64,000 bases of DNA from Mesorhizobium qingshengii (GCF_027563465.1 NZ_JAPFQA010000007.1:248001-312000), one strand, 5' to 3'. Counted from the stretch's first letter, positions 37,900 to 47,740 are shown. The notes: generated from the letters alone by a model not told the origin. Program-made: numbers and translations.

Positions 37900-38298
37900 A
37901 TGCGGCTCTCCCCTTCGCTGTTCTTCACCACCAATTGCGAGCCGGCGCTGGCCTTCTATGAACAGTGCGGCCTTGGCCGGGGAACGATCCTGCTGCGCTG
38001 GGGCGACAACAACATGCCGGTGCGGACCGAAGCCATGCGTGGAAAGGTGTTGCATGCGCGGTTCGAAGGTCCGGGGGTGCTGTTTCATGCTTCCGACAAT
38101 GATGACGCCGAGCCGATGAAAGGCTCGGCATTGATGCTGGACTTCGACGACCTCACCGCCATGCAGGCTCTTTTCGATCGTATGGCGGCGGGTGGCCGGA
38201 TCACCGTGCCGTTGGCGCCGCAAAACTGGGGAACCAGCTTCGGCATGATCGTGGACGCATTTGGCGTGCAATGGATGTTCAGCTGTTCTGGCGGCTGA
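37900..38298 (+). CDS. VOC/glyoxalase-fold protein, PhnB-like
   Basis: A 132-residue protein of the vicinal oxygen chelate fold: SLFFTTNCEPALAFYEQCGLG at the start and PLAPQNWGTSFGMIVDAFGVQWMFSC at the end, as in PhnB/3-demethylubiquinone-like members. Classical metal ligands are incomplete, so catalytic function is uncertain. ATG 37900 is preferred because GGAAG precedes it by 7-8 bp; ATG 37882 is possible. It follows the tautomerase by 25 bp and is probably in the same operon. Confidence 0.78.
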   Translation: MRLSPSLFFTTNCEPALAFYEQCGLGRGTILLRWGDNNMPVRTEAMRGKVLHARFEGPGVLFHASDNDDAEPMKGSALMLDFDDLTAMQALFDRMAAGGRITVPLAPQNWGTSFGMIVDAFGVQWMFSCSGG

Positions 38299-38390
38299 TA
38301 TTGCCAGCCAGTTCCATCAGGAGGGCTTCAGCCATCCAAGTTCCAGTGCGTCGGTTTCGGTGCTAGCTTTCGAAACAGCAGGAGGCGGCA

Positions 38391-38900
38391 ATGGAACAAA
38401 GTGAAGTCATAAAACGATCAGCCGGCAACTTCTTGATCTTTGCGGCTTGCGCGTTCCTGCTATGGATATGGGCCGCGCTCATTGATCGGATTGCGCAGAT
38501 TGTGCGCCTTTCCACTCCCGATCACCTTACCGGCGTTGCCGCCTCGATAGCGAGTTCCGCCACGCTTCAGGCGATCATCAGCATCTGGCTTCTGACAGCT
38601 GCCGTCGCGATTGCATTTCCCGTGATCTGGCGACCGCTCTCCATGACCACGACGCTGATGTTCGACGTTGGCTATGGCATTCTTGGCGCCTTGACGGGCT
38701 TCGGCTTGGCCATCGGCCTTTTTGGTGGGGGGTGGCACATATTCCTGTGGGCGTTGATCTACAGCATGGCCATCGCCGTCGGCTATGCGCTGGTACGCTG
38801 GTGGCTGCCGCTTTCGGAGGTGCAATCTTACGGCAGCAGCAGGTGGATCCTTGCCGGCATTCTGTTCCTGGCCTCCCCGGTGATCCTTATCTGGGGATAG
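38391..38900 (+). CDS. Integral membrane protein of unknown function
   Basis: A 169-residue protein with about four transmembrane helices (near residues 13-32, 60-80, 92-113 and 115-137) plus a C-terminal hydrophobic end (WILAGILFLASPVILIW). No recognised domain. AGGAGG precedes the start by 8 bp (GCAGGAGGCGGCAATG). Codon use looks like its neighbours. Its relation to the VOC gene 92 bp upstream is unclear. Confidence 0.75.
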   Translation: MEQSEVIKRSAGNFLIFAACAFLLWIWAALIDRIAQIVRLSTPDHLTGVAASIASSATLQAIISIWLLTAAVAIAFPVIWRPLSMTTTLMFDVGYGILGALTGFGLAIGLFGGGWHIFLWALIYSMAIAVGYALVRWWLPLSEVQSYGSSRWILAGILFLASPVILIWG

Positions 38901-39043
38901 GCGGGCTAATGCCCCGGCCGCGCGAACGCCTCGGGATTCGATCACGACCTTCTTACCCCAAACTGACCTGTTTCCGGACCGCGCCGCATTGCCGCCGCGC
39001 CACGCCGGTTTGATGATGCCGCCCAGACAGGAGGGAGCTCATC

Positions 39044-39610
39044 ATGCGTCCGGTGACGGCAATCACACTGCTTTGGCTGTTCTGGGCCGCGTCATGGGCC
39101 GCAGCGGCCTTCTGGGCGGATCGGGTCGAGAAGCGCGCCGGCTTTCAGGCCGAGGCGCCTTACCGGGTGGTCCTGGTGCTTGGCACCATCCTGTTCTTCA
39201 TTCCGGCGCACGGCTATGCCGGACGGCTCAGGCTGTGGTTTCCCAACCTGGCCGAGGCCTGGATCTGCGTCGCGTTGATTGCCGTCGGGCTGGCCTTCTG
39301 CTGGTGGGCACGCCTGCATCTTGGCCGATTGTGGTCAGGCACGGTCACCGCCAAGGCCGAGCACCATGTCGTCGACACCGGCCCATACGGCCTCGTCCGC
39401 CACCCGATCTACACCGGACTGCTGCTGGCGATTCTCGCCACCATGGCGGCGAAAGGCACTGTCTGGGGTGTTGCCGGCGCCATTCTGCTGACCATCGGCA
39501 TCGTCATGAAGGCAAGACTGGAAGAGCGCTTCCTGCGCGGCGAGCTGGGCAGCGCCTATGACGACTACGCCAGGCGCGTGCCGATGCTGGTGCCGTTCGC
39601 GCCGGCCTGA
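39044..39610 (+). CDS. Isoprenylcysteine methyltransferase-like membrane methyltransferase
   Basis: A 188-residue inner-membrane protein of the ICMT/PEMT-like family, which uses SAM to methylate lipids or lipid-linked thiols/carboxyls. It has four to five hydrophobic segments and the family signature DTGPYGLVRHPIYTGLLL near residue 110, followed by KARLEERFL. Bacterial substrates are mostly unknown. GGAGGGAGC precedes the start by about 6 bp. It converges on the KASIII-like gene with 19 bp between the stops. Confidence 0.85.
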   Translation: MRPVTAITLLWLFWAASWAAAAFWADRVEKRAGFQAEAPYRVVLVLGTILFFIPAHGYAGRLRLWFPNLAEAWICVALIAVGLAFCWWARLHLGRLWSGTVTAKAEHHVVDTGPYGLVRHPIYTGLLLAILATMAAKGTVWGVAGAILLTIGIVMKARLEERFLRGELGSAYDDYARRVPMLVPFAPA

Positions 39611-39629
39611 CGCGGCAAGGCGTGCAAGC

Positions 39630-40751
39630 TCATAGCATTCTCAACAAAGCGCCGCCAATCGAATACCCTGCCCCAAAGGCGCAGATCAGGCCGTGGTCAC
39701 CTGGCTTCATGTCGGCATGGTTCTGCGACAGCGCGACGATGGCGCCGGCGCCCGCCGTGTTGCCAAGCTTTTCCAGCACCATCGGCGCGCGGTCATGGTC
39801 GACCTCGTGGCCGAACGACAGCTTCAGGATCATGGCATTCATGCGGGCATTGGCCTGATGCAACCAGAAGCGCCTGACCGCCTGCGGCGTCAGCCCGTGC
39901 TCGGCGAGGAATTCGACAATGAATTTGTGCCCGGCGACGGTGACTTCCTTGAACACCTTGTTGCCGACCTGCTTGATCAGGTTGCCTTCCAGGTTGATCA
40001 TATAGGGATCATCCTGGGCGGTGCGGGTGTAGTAGCCAAGATTGGTGCGGATGTTGTTCGACATCTGGGTCCAGATCCGCGTGTCGAGCACCTCGAAGCG
40101 TCCCGGTCGCCTCTCGCCCAGGGCGAGCCCCTCGACCACCATCGACACCGAGGCATCCCCAAAGATGAAATGCGTCTGCCGGTCGCGGAAATTGAGATGG
40201 CCGGTGATGATTTCCGGCGTCGTCACCAGAATGCGCTTGTGCGCGCCCGAGCGCACCAGGTTGACCGCCATGTGAAGTGCTGCCGCCGCTGACGAACAAC
40301 CAAGCCCCATGTCGAAGCCGGCGCCCTTTGTGCCCAGCGCCTCCTGCATTTCGATGGCGATCGCCGGATAGGGGCGCTGGTGGTGCGAGGCCGAGCAGAT
40401 GATCAGATCGATGTCGGATGGCTGCAGCCCGGCATGGTCGAGCGCTTTCCTGGCCGAGGCGATGCCGAACTCGGCTTCGAGCGACAGCGCATCGTCGGGA
40501 CGCGCTGGAATGCGCGGCGTCATGCGGGTCGGATCGAGAATGCCTTCGCGCTCGATCACATGGCGGGTGCGCACGCCCGAGGCGTGGACGATGAAATCGC
40601 TGTCCGATTTCTGCAGCGGCGGCTCGTCGGTGCCCTGGCGGCGCGCATTCTCCATGTCGACCCAGGCATTGAAGCTGGCGACCAGTTCTTCATTGGTGAT
40701 CGAAGGTTCAGGAATTTCAACGCCGATGCCGCTGATGATGACGCGATGCAT
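39630..40751 (-). CDS. Beta-ketoacyl-ACP synthase III-like enzyme
   Basis: A 373-residue thiolase-fold condensing enzyme of the FabH family. The Cys-His-Asn triad is intact: Cys in DMGLGCSSAAAAL, His in FWLHQANARM, and Asn in KLGNTAGAGA. It is longer than housekeeping FabH (about 320) with an insertion after residue 30 (AWVDMENARRQGTDEPP). It stands alone, with no fab genes nearby, so it probably primes a specialised acyl chain or transfers acyl groups rather than initiating bulk fatty acid synthesis. Confidence 0.85.
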   Translation of the reverse strand: MHRVIISGIGVEIPEPSITNEELVASFNAWVDMENARRQGTDEPPLQKSDSDFIVHASGVRTRHVIEREGILDPTRMTPRIPARPDDALSLEAEFGIASARKALDHAGLQPSDIDLIICSASHHQRPYPAIAIEMQEALGTKGAGFDMGLGCSSAAAALHMAVNLVRSGAHKRILVTTPEIITGHLNFRDRQTHFIFGDASVSMVVEGLALGERRPGRFEVLDTRIWTQMSNNIRTNLGYYTRTAQDDPYMINLEGNLIKQVGNKVFKEVTVAGHKFIVEFLAEHGLTPQAVRRFWLHQANARMNAMILKLSFGHEVDHDRAPMVLEKLGNTAGAGAIVALSQNHADMKPGDHGLICAFGAGYSIGGALLRML

Positions 40752-40857
40752 TTTCCAGTCTGTCCCATCCGCAGCGTTGCGGCTTCATGTGGGCGCCGTA
40801 ACGCTCCGGCGCAACACTTTTCTCACTGAGGCGGTTTACGCCAACTTAAACGTGACT

Positions 40858-41196
40858 TCACCAGGTGCAGAGCTTGGTGTTGGTCTGCGGGTTGTTCCAG
40901 CAGGCGCCATCGTCGCGGCTGCGCACGAACTGTCCCGGCAGCGGCACGTTGCGGCGGCCGAGATTGACATAGCCGTAGGCGAAGCCTGGCCCGTCGACCT
41001 CCAGCACATAGGTCGGATAGCCCGGCGCCGAGATGCGGAAGCTGCCGGCACCGTCGATCGCGCGATAGCTGCACGGAAAATAACCGTCATCGCTGGTGAA
41101 GCAGCGCGCCCGCTTGGCCTCGGCCGACACCGACAGGGCCAGAAATGTCGCCGCGCACACGCTGCCGCCGAAAAGCAATTTTCCCAGTGTCATCAT
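40858..41196 (-). CDS. Small secreted protein of unknown function
   Basis: A 112-residue protein with a signal peptide (FGGSVCAATFLALSVSAEA) and a mature part with four cysteines (RCFTSDDGYFPC, GACWNN, KLCTW) that could form two disulfides. It is rich in Tyr, Gly and Pro. I know no function; proteins of this type are common in rhizobia. It is monocistronic, upstream of and in the same orientation as the KASIII-like gene (about 106 bp apart). Confidence 0.72.
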   Translation of the reverse strand: MMTLGKLLFGGSVCAATFLALSVSAEAKRARCFTSDDGYFPCSYRAIDGAGSFRISAPGYPTYVLEVDGPGFAYGYVNLGRRNVPLPGQFVRSRDDGACWNNPQTNTKLCTW

Positions 41197-41307
41197 CCAC
41201 CCCTGCCCCGCAAGCTTGACCGAATTCCCACGGCAATGAAATGCGCACGGTGGCGAAACCGGGTCAAGCAGCCGCGATTGGCTGCTGGCGATGTAGATAA
41301 TTCTTTC

Positions 41308-42078
41308 CTAGCCGGCCCGCTTGGCGACGATGAAGATACGAGGGAAGCGCAGCAGCACCTTGCCATTCGCCGTCCTCGGGTAGGCCCTGGCGATCTTGGC
41401 CGTGTAGCTGTCGAGGAACATCTTGCGCTCGTCGGCTTCCAGCGGATCCAGGAAAGGCTTCAGGCCGGTCGATTTCACCCATTCGACGATCGCCTCGGCA
41501 CTGGCCAGAGGATGATTGTAGATGGTGTGCCATATGTCCAGCCGACCGCTGAGCGGCGACAGGAGGTCATAGTAGAACGACACTGGCGGCAACGGCGCGC
41601 GCGCCGACCCATTCATCTTTGCGGCAAACGGCATTTCGGCGGCGGTCTCCCGCATCAGGCGGTGGGAGTCCTCGCCCATATTGTCGGGCATCTGGATGGC
41701 AAGCGCGCCGCCTTGCGCCAGAAAGCCCATCAGCCGCTGGAACACCGCCGGGTGCTCGGGCAGCCACTGGAACACCGCATTGGCGAAGATCACGTTGACC
41801 GGCTCCGCCGGCTGCCATCTGGACGCATCGGCGAGGTCGAAGGTGACGCCCGGCAGCCGCGCCCTCGCCTTTTCGATCATGTCGGGAGAGGTGTCGAAGC
41901 CGCTCACCTCGGCGTCCGGCCAGCGCTCGACCAGGAGTTCGGTCGAGTTGCCCGGCCCGCAGCCGATGTCGACGACCCTGCGCGGAAAGTCCACCGGCAC
42001 TTGCGCGACGAGATCACGCGCAGGCCGCGTGCGCTCGTCCTCGAATTTCAGATATTGGGCGGCGGACCAATCAGGCAT
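41308..42078 (-). CDS. tam: Trans-aconitate 2-methyltransferase Tam
   Basis: Tam methylates trans-aconitate, a toxic by-product of the citric acid cycle, using SAM. The 256-residue protein begins MPDWSAAQYLKFEDERTRPA, a signature of Tam, then motif I VVDIGCGPGNSTELL, GFDTSPDMIEKAR, NAVFQWLPEHPAV, and MPDNMGEDSHRLM. It lies 65 bp downstream of ettA on the same strand. Confidence 0.92.
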   Translation of the reverse strand: MPDWSAAQYLKFEDERTRPARDLVAQVPVDFPRRVVDIGCGPGNSTELLVERWPDAEVSGFDTSPDMIEKARARLPGVTFDLADASRWQPAEPVNVIFANAVFQWLPEHPAVFQRLMGFLAQGGALAIQMPDNMGEDSHRLMRETAAEMPFAAKMNGSARAPLPPVSFYYDLLSPLSGRLDIWHTIYNHPLASAEAIVEWVKSTGLKPFLDPLEADERKMFLDSYTAKIARAYPRTANGKVLLRFPRIFIVAKRAG

Positions 42079-42143
42079 TTGAACTCCTCATGACGTTGTG
42101 AGAATTCGCCGCCCCAATGCCCTTACCGCTTCAGAGTGATCCC

Positions 42144-43793
42144 CTACCGCGTCAGCCTCTTGTAGGTCATGCGGTGCGGGTTGACGGCATCGGGGCCGAG
42201 CCGGCGGATCTTGTCCTGCTCATAGTCCTCGAAATTGCCCTCGAACCATTCGACATGGCTGTCGCCCTCGAAGGCGAGGATGTGCGTCGCCAGACGGTCG
42301 AGGAACATGCGATCGTGCGAGATGATGACGGCGCAGCCACCGAAGTTCTCCAGCGCGTCTTCAAGCGCCGCCAGCGTTTCCGTGTCGAGATCGTTGGTCG
42401 GCTCGTCGAGCAGCAGCACATTGCCGCCGGTCTTCAGCATCTTGGCCAGATGCACGCGGTTGCGCTGGCCGCCGGAGAGATTGCCGACCTTCTGCTGCTG
42501 GTCGCCGCCGCGGAAGTTGAACGACGCGCAATAGGCGCGCGTGTTGGCCTCGAACTTGCCAAGCTTGACCACTTCGGCGCCGCCCGAAATCTCTTCCCAC
42601 ACTGTCTTTGACGGATCGAGCTGGTCGCGGCTCTGGTCGACATAGCCGAGCTTGACCGTTTCGCCGACGCGAATCGTGCCGGCGTCCGGCTTTTCCTGAC
42701 CGGTGATCATGCGGAACAGCGTCGTCTTGCCGGCGCCGTTCGGGCCGATGACGCCGACGATGCCGCCGGGCGGCAGCTTGAAGGACAGATTGTCGATCAG
42801 CAGCGTGTCGCCAAAGCCCTTCGACAGGCCTTCCGCCTCGATCACCACATTGCCGAGCCGCTCGCCATGCGGAATGACGATCTGCGTGTCGCTCGGACGC
42901 CGCTTGTCGGCGGCATCGAGCAGATCCTGGAATGCCTGGATACGTGCCTTGGACTTGGTCTGGCGGGCCTTGGGGCTGGACTGGATCCACTCGCGCTCGC
43001 GGCCGATCGCGCGCTGGCGGGCGTCGTCCTCGCGGCCTTCCTGCTTGAGGCGCTTGGCCTTGGCTTCGAGGTACTTGGTGTAGTTGCCCTCGTAAGGAAT
43101 GCCGCGGCCACGGTCGAGCTCGAGGATCCAGCCGGTGACATTGTCGAGGAAGTAGCGATCGTGGGTGATGATCATCACAGCACCCGGATAGGCGCGCAGA
43201 TGCTTTTCCAGCCACGCGGTCGTCTCGGCGTCGAGATGGTTGGTCGGTTCGTCGAGTAGCAGAAGGTCGGGCTGGCGCAGCAGAAGCTGGCAGAGCGCGA
43301 CGCGGCGGCGCTCGCCGCCCGACAGCTTGGTCACGTCGGCATCCTTGGGCGGGCAGCCCAGTGCTTCCATCGCCATCTCGACCTGCTGTTCGAGGTCCCA
43401 CAGGTTCAGCCGGTCCATCTCGTCCTGGAGCTTGGCCGACTCGTCGGCCGTCTCGTCGGAATAGTTCATCATCAATTCATTGTAGCGCTCGATGATGGCG
43501 GTCTTGGCGGCGACGCCTTCCATGATGTTCTCGAACACCGTCTTTTTCGGGTCGAGCGCCGGCTCCTGCGCCAGGTAGCCAACGGTGGCGCCTTCCGCCA
43601 GCCATGCCTCGCCGTTCCACTCCTTGTCGAGCCCGGCCATGATCTTGAGGATCGTCGACTTGCCCGAGCCGTTGGGGCCGAGAATGCCGATCTTGGCATC
43701 TGGATAGAAGGACAGATGGATGTTCTCGAGCACCTTCTTGGTGCCATAGGCCTTGTTCAGGCCGGCCATGTGATAGATGAACTGGCGTGCCAC
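42144..43793 (-). CDS. ettA: Energy-dependent translational throttle protein EttA (ABC-F)
   Basis: EttA binds the ribosomal E site and gates the first peptide bond according to energy charge. The 549-residue soluble protein has two ABC domains: GPNGSGKST and LSGGERRRVAL with LLLDEPTNHLD in the first; GPNGAGKTT and LSGGQRNRVHLAKML with LLLDEPTNDLD in the second. The linker between them has the arm-like charged helix (AKAKRLKQEGREDDARQRAIGREREW, cited by its ends AKAKRLKQ and REREW). Length matches EttA. Confidence 0.96.
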   Translation of the reverse strand: MARQFIYHMAGLNKAYGTKKVLENIHLSFYPDAKIGILGPNGSGKSTILKIMAGLDKEWNGEAWLAEGATVGYLAQEPALDPKKTVFENIMEGVAAKTAIIERYNELMMNYSDETADESAKLQDEMDRLNLWDLEQQVEMAMEALGCPPKDADVTKLSGGERRRVALCQLLLRQPDLLLLDEPTNHLDAETTAWLEKHLRAYPGAVMIITHDRYFLDNVTGWILELDRGRGIPYEGNYTKYLEAKAKRLKQEGREDDARQRAIGREREWIQSSPKARQTKSKARIQAFQDLLDAADKRRPSDTQIVIPHGERLGNVVIEAEGLSKGFGDTLLIDNLSFKLPPGGIVGVIGPNGAGKTTLFRMITGQEKPDAGTIRVGETVKLGYVDQSRDQLDPSKTVWEEISGGAEVVKLGKFEANTRAYCASFNFRGGDQQQKVGNLSGGQRNRVHLAKMLKTGGNVLLLDEPTNDLDTETLAALEDALENFGGCAVIISHDRMFLDRLATHILAFEGDSHVEWFEGNFEDYEQDKIRRLGPDAVNPHRMTYKRLTR

Positions 43794-43998
43794 GCGCGCT
43801 TTCCCTGAAAAACTGACTGGATTGTCAAATTGAATGGAGGTTGGCCGCTATGTAGGCGATGCAGCGGCGAACGGCAATCGCTTTCGCCGCTTCGGTCCGG
43901 TCACACGAGGAAGTGTCCGCCGAACCCAGCAGTTTTCGACCGGTCACCGAACGCGCTGAAAGCTCCGGTTAACCCTTCCGCGTCAAAACAGGGATGGG

Positions 43999-45336
43999 AT
44001 GGAATCGCTGGCTGGCCGCGATTTCGAGAGCGAGATCGGATCGACGGCATTGCTGAACAGTTTCCTGCTCCTTGCCGAAGCGGTCGTCTACTTCAGCGTC
44101 ATGGTGACGCTCTTCCGCTTCAGAAATCGCATCGGCCTCGGCGTGTTCGTCTGCGCACTCGGCGTCATGCACTTCCTCGAGTCCTATCTCGCCAGCGTCT
44201 TCTATGTCGCCTTGCCGTTCGGCATGGTGTCACCGGGCTCGGCGGTGCTGTTTTCCGGCAAGCTGGTCATGCTCTTGCTACTCTATATTAAGGAAGACGC
44301 CGCGACAGTGCGTCAGCCGATCTATGGCCTGCTGCTCGGCAACGCGCTGATGATCGGGCTGGTGCTGCTGCTACGCCTGCACGCCATCGCCGCGCTTCCC
44401 GATGGCAGGCTCCCCGACATCGGCTTCATCGACGAGATGGGCTGGCTGATGGTGTGGGGCACGACGCTGCTCTTCGTCGACGCCATCCTGATCATCCTGC
44501 TCTATGAAAAGCTTGGGCGCTACCTGCGCAGGGCACGGTTCGCGCGCATCCTGATTTCGGTCGCTTGCGTGCTCACCTTCGATCAGGTCGGGTTCTTCAC
44601 CGCGCTGCATTTCGTTGCCGGCGCGCCGATCGCGGTCTTTTTCGGTGGCTGGTTTGCCAAGATGGCGGCGGCGCTGGCCTTCAGCGGCATGCTCGTGGCC
44701 TATCTCAGATGGTTCGAAGCCCGGGAGATTTCGGTGCCGCGCGGGCTGACCGACATCTTCGACACGCTGACCTATCGCGAGCGCTACGAAGCCCTGGTCG
44801 AACATGTCGGCCGTGACGGCCTCACCGGCCTGCTGCATCGGGGGCGCTTCGACAGCGACGGTGAAGCCGCGGTTCAGGCCAGCCTGCGCACGGCCAGGCC
44901 ACTCAGCCTGCTGATCATCGATGTCGACCACTTCAAGTCGATCAACGACCGTTTCGGCCATGCCGAAGGCGACAAGGTGCTGAAAGCCGTTGCGGCATTG
45001 CTTGGCGAAATGGCTGGTGCCGAGGACCAGGTGTTCCGGATCGGCGGCGAGGAATTCGCCATCCTCTGCTCGCGTCCGCACTCGGTCGCCAGGCTGTTTG
45101 GCGAAAGCATCCGCAACGCGATCAAGACGTCAGCCACCACCAGCCGCTTCGAGCTGACCGTCAGTGCCGGCGTTTCCAGCGTCAGCGAAACGACCCGTAG
45201 CCTTGCCGATATCTTCGCGCTCGCCGACCAGCGCCTCTACAAGGCCAAGTCGACCGGACGCGATCGCGTGGTCGGCGAACCCGTTGGCCATGAGGCCGAT
45301 ACTGCTGTTGCATGGGCGAAGCCCGCGCGACTGTAA
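43999..45336 (+). CDS. Membrane-bound diguanylate cyclase (GGDEF)
   Basis: It makes c-di-GMP from two GTP. The 445-residue protein has an N-terminal sensor region with about seven or eight transmembrane helices (residues 15-230, MASE-like but not assigned) and a C-terminal GGDEF domain: DGLTGLLHRGRFD, IDVDHFKSINDRFGHAEGD and the active-site GGEEF at residues 349-353. No RxxD inhibitory site is seen five residues upstream (GAEDQVFRI), so product feedback may be absent. The signal sensed is unknown; no EAL domain is present. Confidence 0.92.
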   Translation: MESLAGRDFESEIGSTALLNSFLLLAEAVVYFSVMVTLFRFRNRIGLGVFVCALGVMHFLESYLASVFYVALPFGMVSPGSAVLFSGKLVMLLLLYIKEDAATVRQPIYGLLLGNALMIGLVLLLRLHAIAALPDGRLPDIGFIDEMGWLMVWGTTLLFVDAILIILLYEKLGRYLRRARFARILISVACVLTFDQVGFFTALHFVAGAPIAVFFGGWFAKMAAALAFSGMLVAYLRWFEAREISVPRGLTDIFDTLTYRERYEALVEHVGRDGLTGLLHRGRFDSDGEAAVQASLRTARPLSLLIIDVDHFKSINDRFGHAEGDKVLKAVAALLGEMAGAEDQVFRIGGEEFAILCSRPHSVARLFGESIRNAIKTSATTSRFELTVSAGVSSVSETTRSLADIFALADQRLYKAKSTGRDRVVGEPVGHEADTAVAWAKPARL

Positions 45337-45471
45337 GTGTTGTTCTTGCTACGACTTCATTTGCCGCCGAATGCCTGGCGCCCTCGCCGAATGATGCGCG
45401 ACGCAGGATAGCACCCCCCTCGCAAGCGAGACGACAGTCCCTGCCGGCTTGCTGGACTCCACGCCCCGTAC

Positions 45472-46485
45472 CTACTGGAACCCGATCGCGTCGACGGTGC
45501 CTGTCGGGCAACCGGCCTTGTTGGTCGGCACCGAAGCCAGCAACAGGTCCTTGAGCGAACTGTCGGGGCCGATCGGGCCGGCAAGGCCGAGCGTCAGTTC
45601 GCCGATCAGCCGCCGGCCGCTCGACGGATCGATGACGCAGGACACGCGCACGCGGTCGCCTGCCCCAGCGCCGAAGGCAGCGTCAAAGGCACCGCGGATC
45701 TGGTCCGCCGTCAGCTTGCCGCCGATGTTCTTGGCAAAGAGGTCACGCACCGGCGAGCTGTTCACCGCACGCATCAGGTTGAGCGCGTCGGAGAAGTATT
45801 CCTGCTGGCTCTTGCCGTAGCAGGTGCCGTGCTTGATCCATTCATGCCGCTCGAGCTGGGAAGCCGTACCCGGCATCACCTGGTCGAGTTCCTTGCGGGT
45901 GTTGGCATCCAGGTTGACCGGCGGCAGATCCTTCCAGTGGGCGGGATTGTCGTTGGCCTTGTCGCCTGCCGTCACCTGGCAATAGAAATTGCCGCTCGGT
46001 TGCGGCCACAGGCCGTGCAGGGTGAAATGCGTCGCGTCGAAATCGTTCGCGCTCTGCGCCCTGCATTCTGTCTTGCTCGACTTGGTCTCGCAAAAGGCCG
46101 GTTGCCAGCTCAGGGCGAAGACATAGTCGGGCTTGCCCGAGGCGGATGTCGCCGGCTTGCCCTGCCCGCCCGGCGCGGCCGGCACTGTCGCGGCGCTGCT
46201 GCCGGACACATGGCCGCAACTGACCTTCACCCAGCGGCGCTCCGGATTGGCGCCCGGCACCAGGATGAGATAGTGCGTCGGCGCATCCTTGTTGCCGGCG
46301 AGCAGCTGATAGCCCTGCCCGGCATCGGTCGAGACATTGCCTGGATTCTTGCCGTTCTTGATGGCTTGCGTTGCCGGACAGGCAGCGTCGGCAACGAAGG
46401 TGCCGCTCAGCTTGACGTCGGCATGCGCAGCACTGGCCAGCGATGCCGCCAGCATGGCCAATCCGAAAACAAAACCAATGCGCAT
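45472..46485 (-). CDS. Secreted ribonuclease T2
   Basis: RNase T2 cleaves RNA through 2',3'-cyclic intermediates in the periplasm or outside the cell. From MRIGFVFGLAMLAASLASAAHA (signal peptide) the protein is 337 residues. The two catalytic segments are FTLHGLWPQPSG near residue 155 and HEWIKHGTCYG near 216. An extra N-terminal region of about 100 residues before the T2 domain (VKVSCGHVSG, then a Gly/Ala-rich linker) is of unknown role. The 30 codons upstream of this ATG lack signal character. Confidence 0.9.
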   Translation of the reverse strand: MRIGFVFGLAMLAASLASAAHADVKLSGTFVADAACPATQAIKNGKNPGNVSTDAGQGYQLLAGNKDAPTHYLILVPGANPERRWVKVSCGHVSGSSAATVPAAPGGQGKPATSASGKPDYVFALSWQPAFCETKSSKTECRAQSANDFDATHFTLHGLWPQPSGNFYCQVTAGDKANDNPAHWKDLPPVNLDANTRKELDQVMPGTASQLERHEWIKHGTCYGKSQQEYFSDALNLMRAVNSSPVRDLFAKNIGGKLTADQIRGAFDAAFGAGAGDRVRVSCVIDPSSGRRLIGELTLGLAGPIGPDSSLKDLLLASVPTNKAGCPTGTVDAIGFQ

Positions 46486-46674
46486 ATGGAATCCCCGGCT
46501 GAAGAAGTGGGCGACAGACTGAAGCTGTCTCCGTGTCAGAATTGCGATATTTCGCCGGTCAAACGCAAGAAACATCGTCGCGCAAAAGCAACCGTGGCGG
46601 ATTGACGCAAAACCGGCGCCGGCGCAAACAATGCCTGCGCCGCGAAGGTCGGCGGAACCTGGAGACCGAGCGGC

Positions 46675-47607
46675 ATGTCATTCAGCCAGCAGCGCGTGGT
46701 TCGCTCGCCGACCGGTGCCGATCTCAATCTTTTCGTCAAGCTGGCCGATGGCCGCCCACGCGCGGTCATCCAGATCAATCACGGATTGGCCGAACACGCC
46801 GCGCGCTACGCCCGCTTTGCTGATTTCCTTGGGGAACGCGGCTTCCATGTCTATGCGCACGACCACCGTGGCCATGGCGCTACAAAGGCTCCCGACGCAC
46901 CGCTCGGCAGGTTCGCCGACAAGGACGGCCCTGCCAAGGTGATCGCCGATGTCGATGCCATTCATGATCTGATCGCCAACGAACAGCCAAACCTGCCGGT
47001 CATCCTTTTCGGCCATTCGATGGGTGCGTCCGTGGCGCTGAACTTCCTGTTGCGCCACTCTGCTCGCGTCCACGCCGCCGCCATCTGGAACGGCAATTTC
47101 TCGGCCGGCCTGCTCGGACAGGTAGCGCTCGGCATCCTCGCCTGGGAGCGGTTCCGGCTCGGCTCCGACGTCCCGTCGCGCATACTGCCCAGGCTGACCT
47201 TTCAGGCCTGGGGCAAGGCGGTGCCCAACCACCGCACATTGTTCGACTGGCTGTCGCGCGACGAGGCCGAAGTGGCGAAATACATCGCCGATCCGCTGTG
47301 CGGCTGGGATGCCTCGGTATCGATGTGGCGCGATGTCGTCGGTATGGCGCTCAACGGCGGCAAGGATGCCGGCTTTGCCGGGATGCGGCGCGATCTGCCT
47401 GTCGGCATCGTCGGCGGCGAGAAGGACCCCGCTTCGGATTACGGCAAGGCGATCGGCCACCTCGCGAAACGCATGCGCGCGATGGGCTTTTCGAATCTCG
47501 TTTCAAAGGTTTACGCCGACACCCGCCACGAAAGCCTGAACGAGGTGAATCGCGACGTCATCATGGCCGATTTCGCCGCCTGGGCCGACGGTGTGCTGAA
47601 ATCGTGA
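46675..47607 (+). CDS. Alpha/beta hydrolase, monoacylglycerol-lipase-like
   Basis: A 310-residue hydrolase of the Hydrolase_4 (lysophospholipase/monoglyceride lipase) family: INHGLAEHAARY oxyanion region, AHDHRGHGAT, nucleophile elbow LFGHSMGASVAL (Ser near residue 116), a lid region around FRLGSDVPSRILPRLTFQAWG, and the C-terminal His in DTRHESLNEV. Substrate unknown. It is divergent from the RNase T2 gene with about 190 bp in between, where I see no further feature. Confidence 0.88.
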   Translation: MSFSQQRVVRSPTGADLNLFVKLADGRPRAVIQINHGLAEHAARYARFADFLGERGFHVYAHDHRGHGATKAPDAPLGRFADKDGPAKVIADVDAIHDLIANEQPNLPVILFGHSMGASVALNFLLRHSARVHAAAIWNGNFSAGLLGQVALGILAWERFRLGSDVPSRILPRLTFQAWGKAVPNHRTLFDWLSRDEAEVAKYIADPLCGWDASVSMWRDVVGMALNGGKDAGFAGMRRDLPVGIVGGEKDPASDYGKAIGHLAKRMRAMGFSNLVSKVYADTRHESLNEVNRDVIMADFAAWADGVLKS

Positions 47608-47740
47608 CCCGGTCACGCGGCGCGTCTCTTCTTCGAGCCGGTACGTTGGCCTATCGCAAGGGCCGTGACAGCCACTGCCGGGCTTGATAGAGGCTCTGCT
47701 TTCGCAGCAATCACGGTGATTGCGGCAACCACGGTGATTT

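Noticed and set aside
41268..41285. Hairpin GCAGCC/GGCTGC downstream of tam as a terminator
   Set aside because: Only a 6-bp stem with no T-run; too weak to call.
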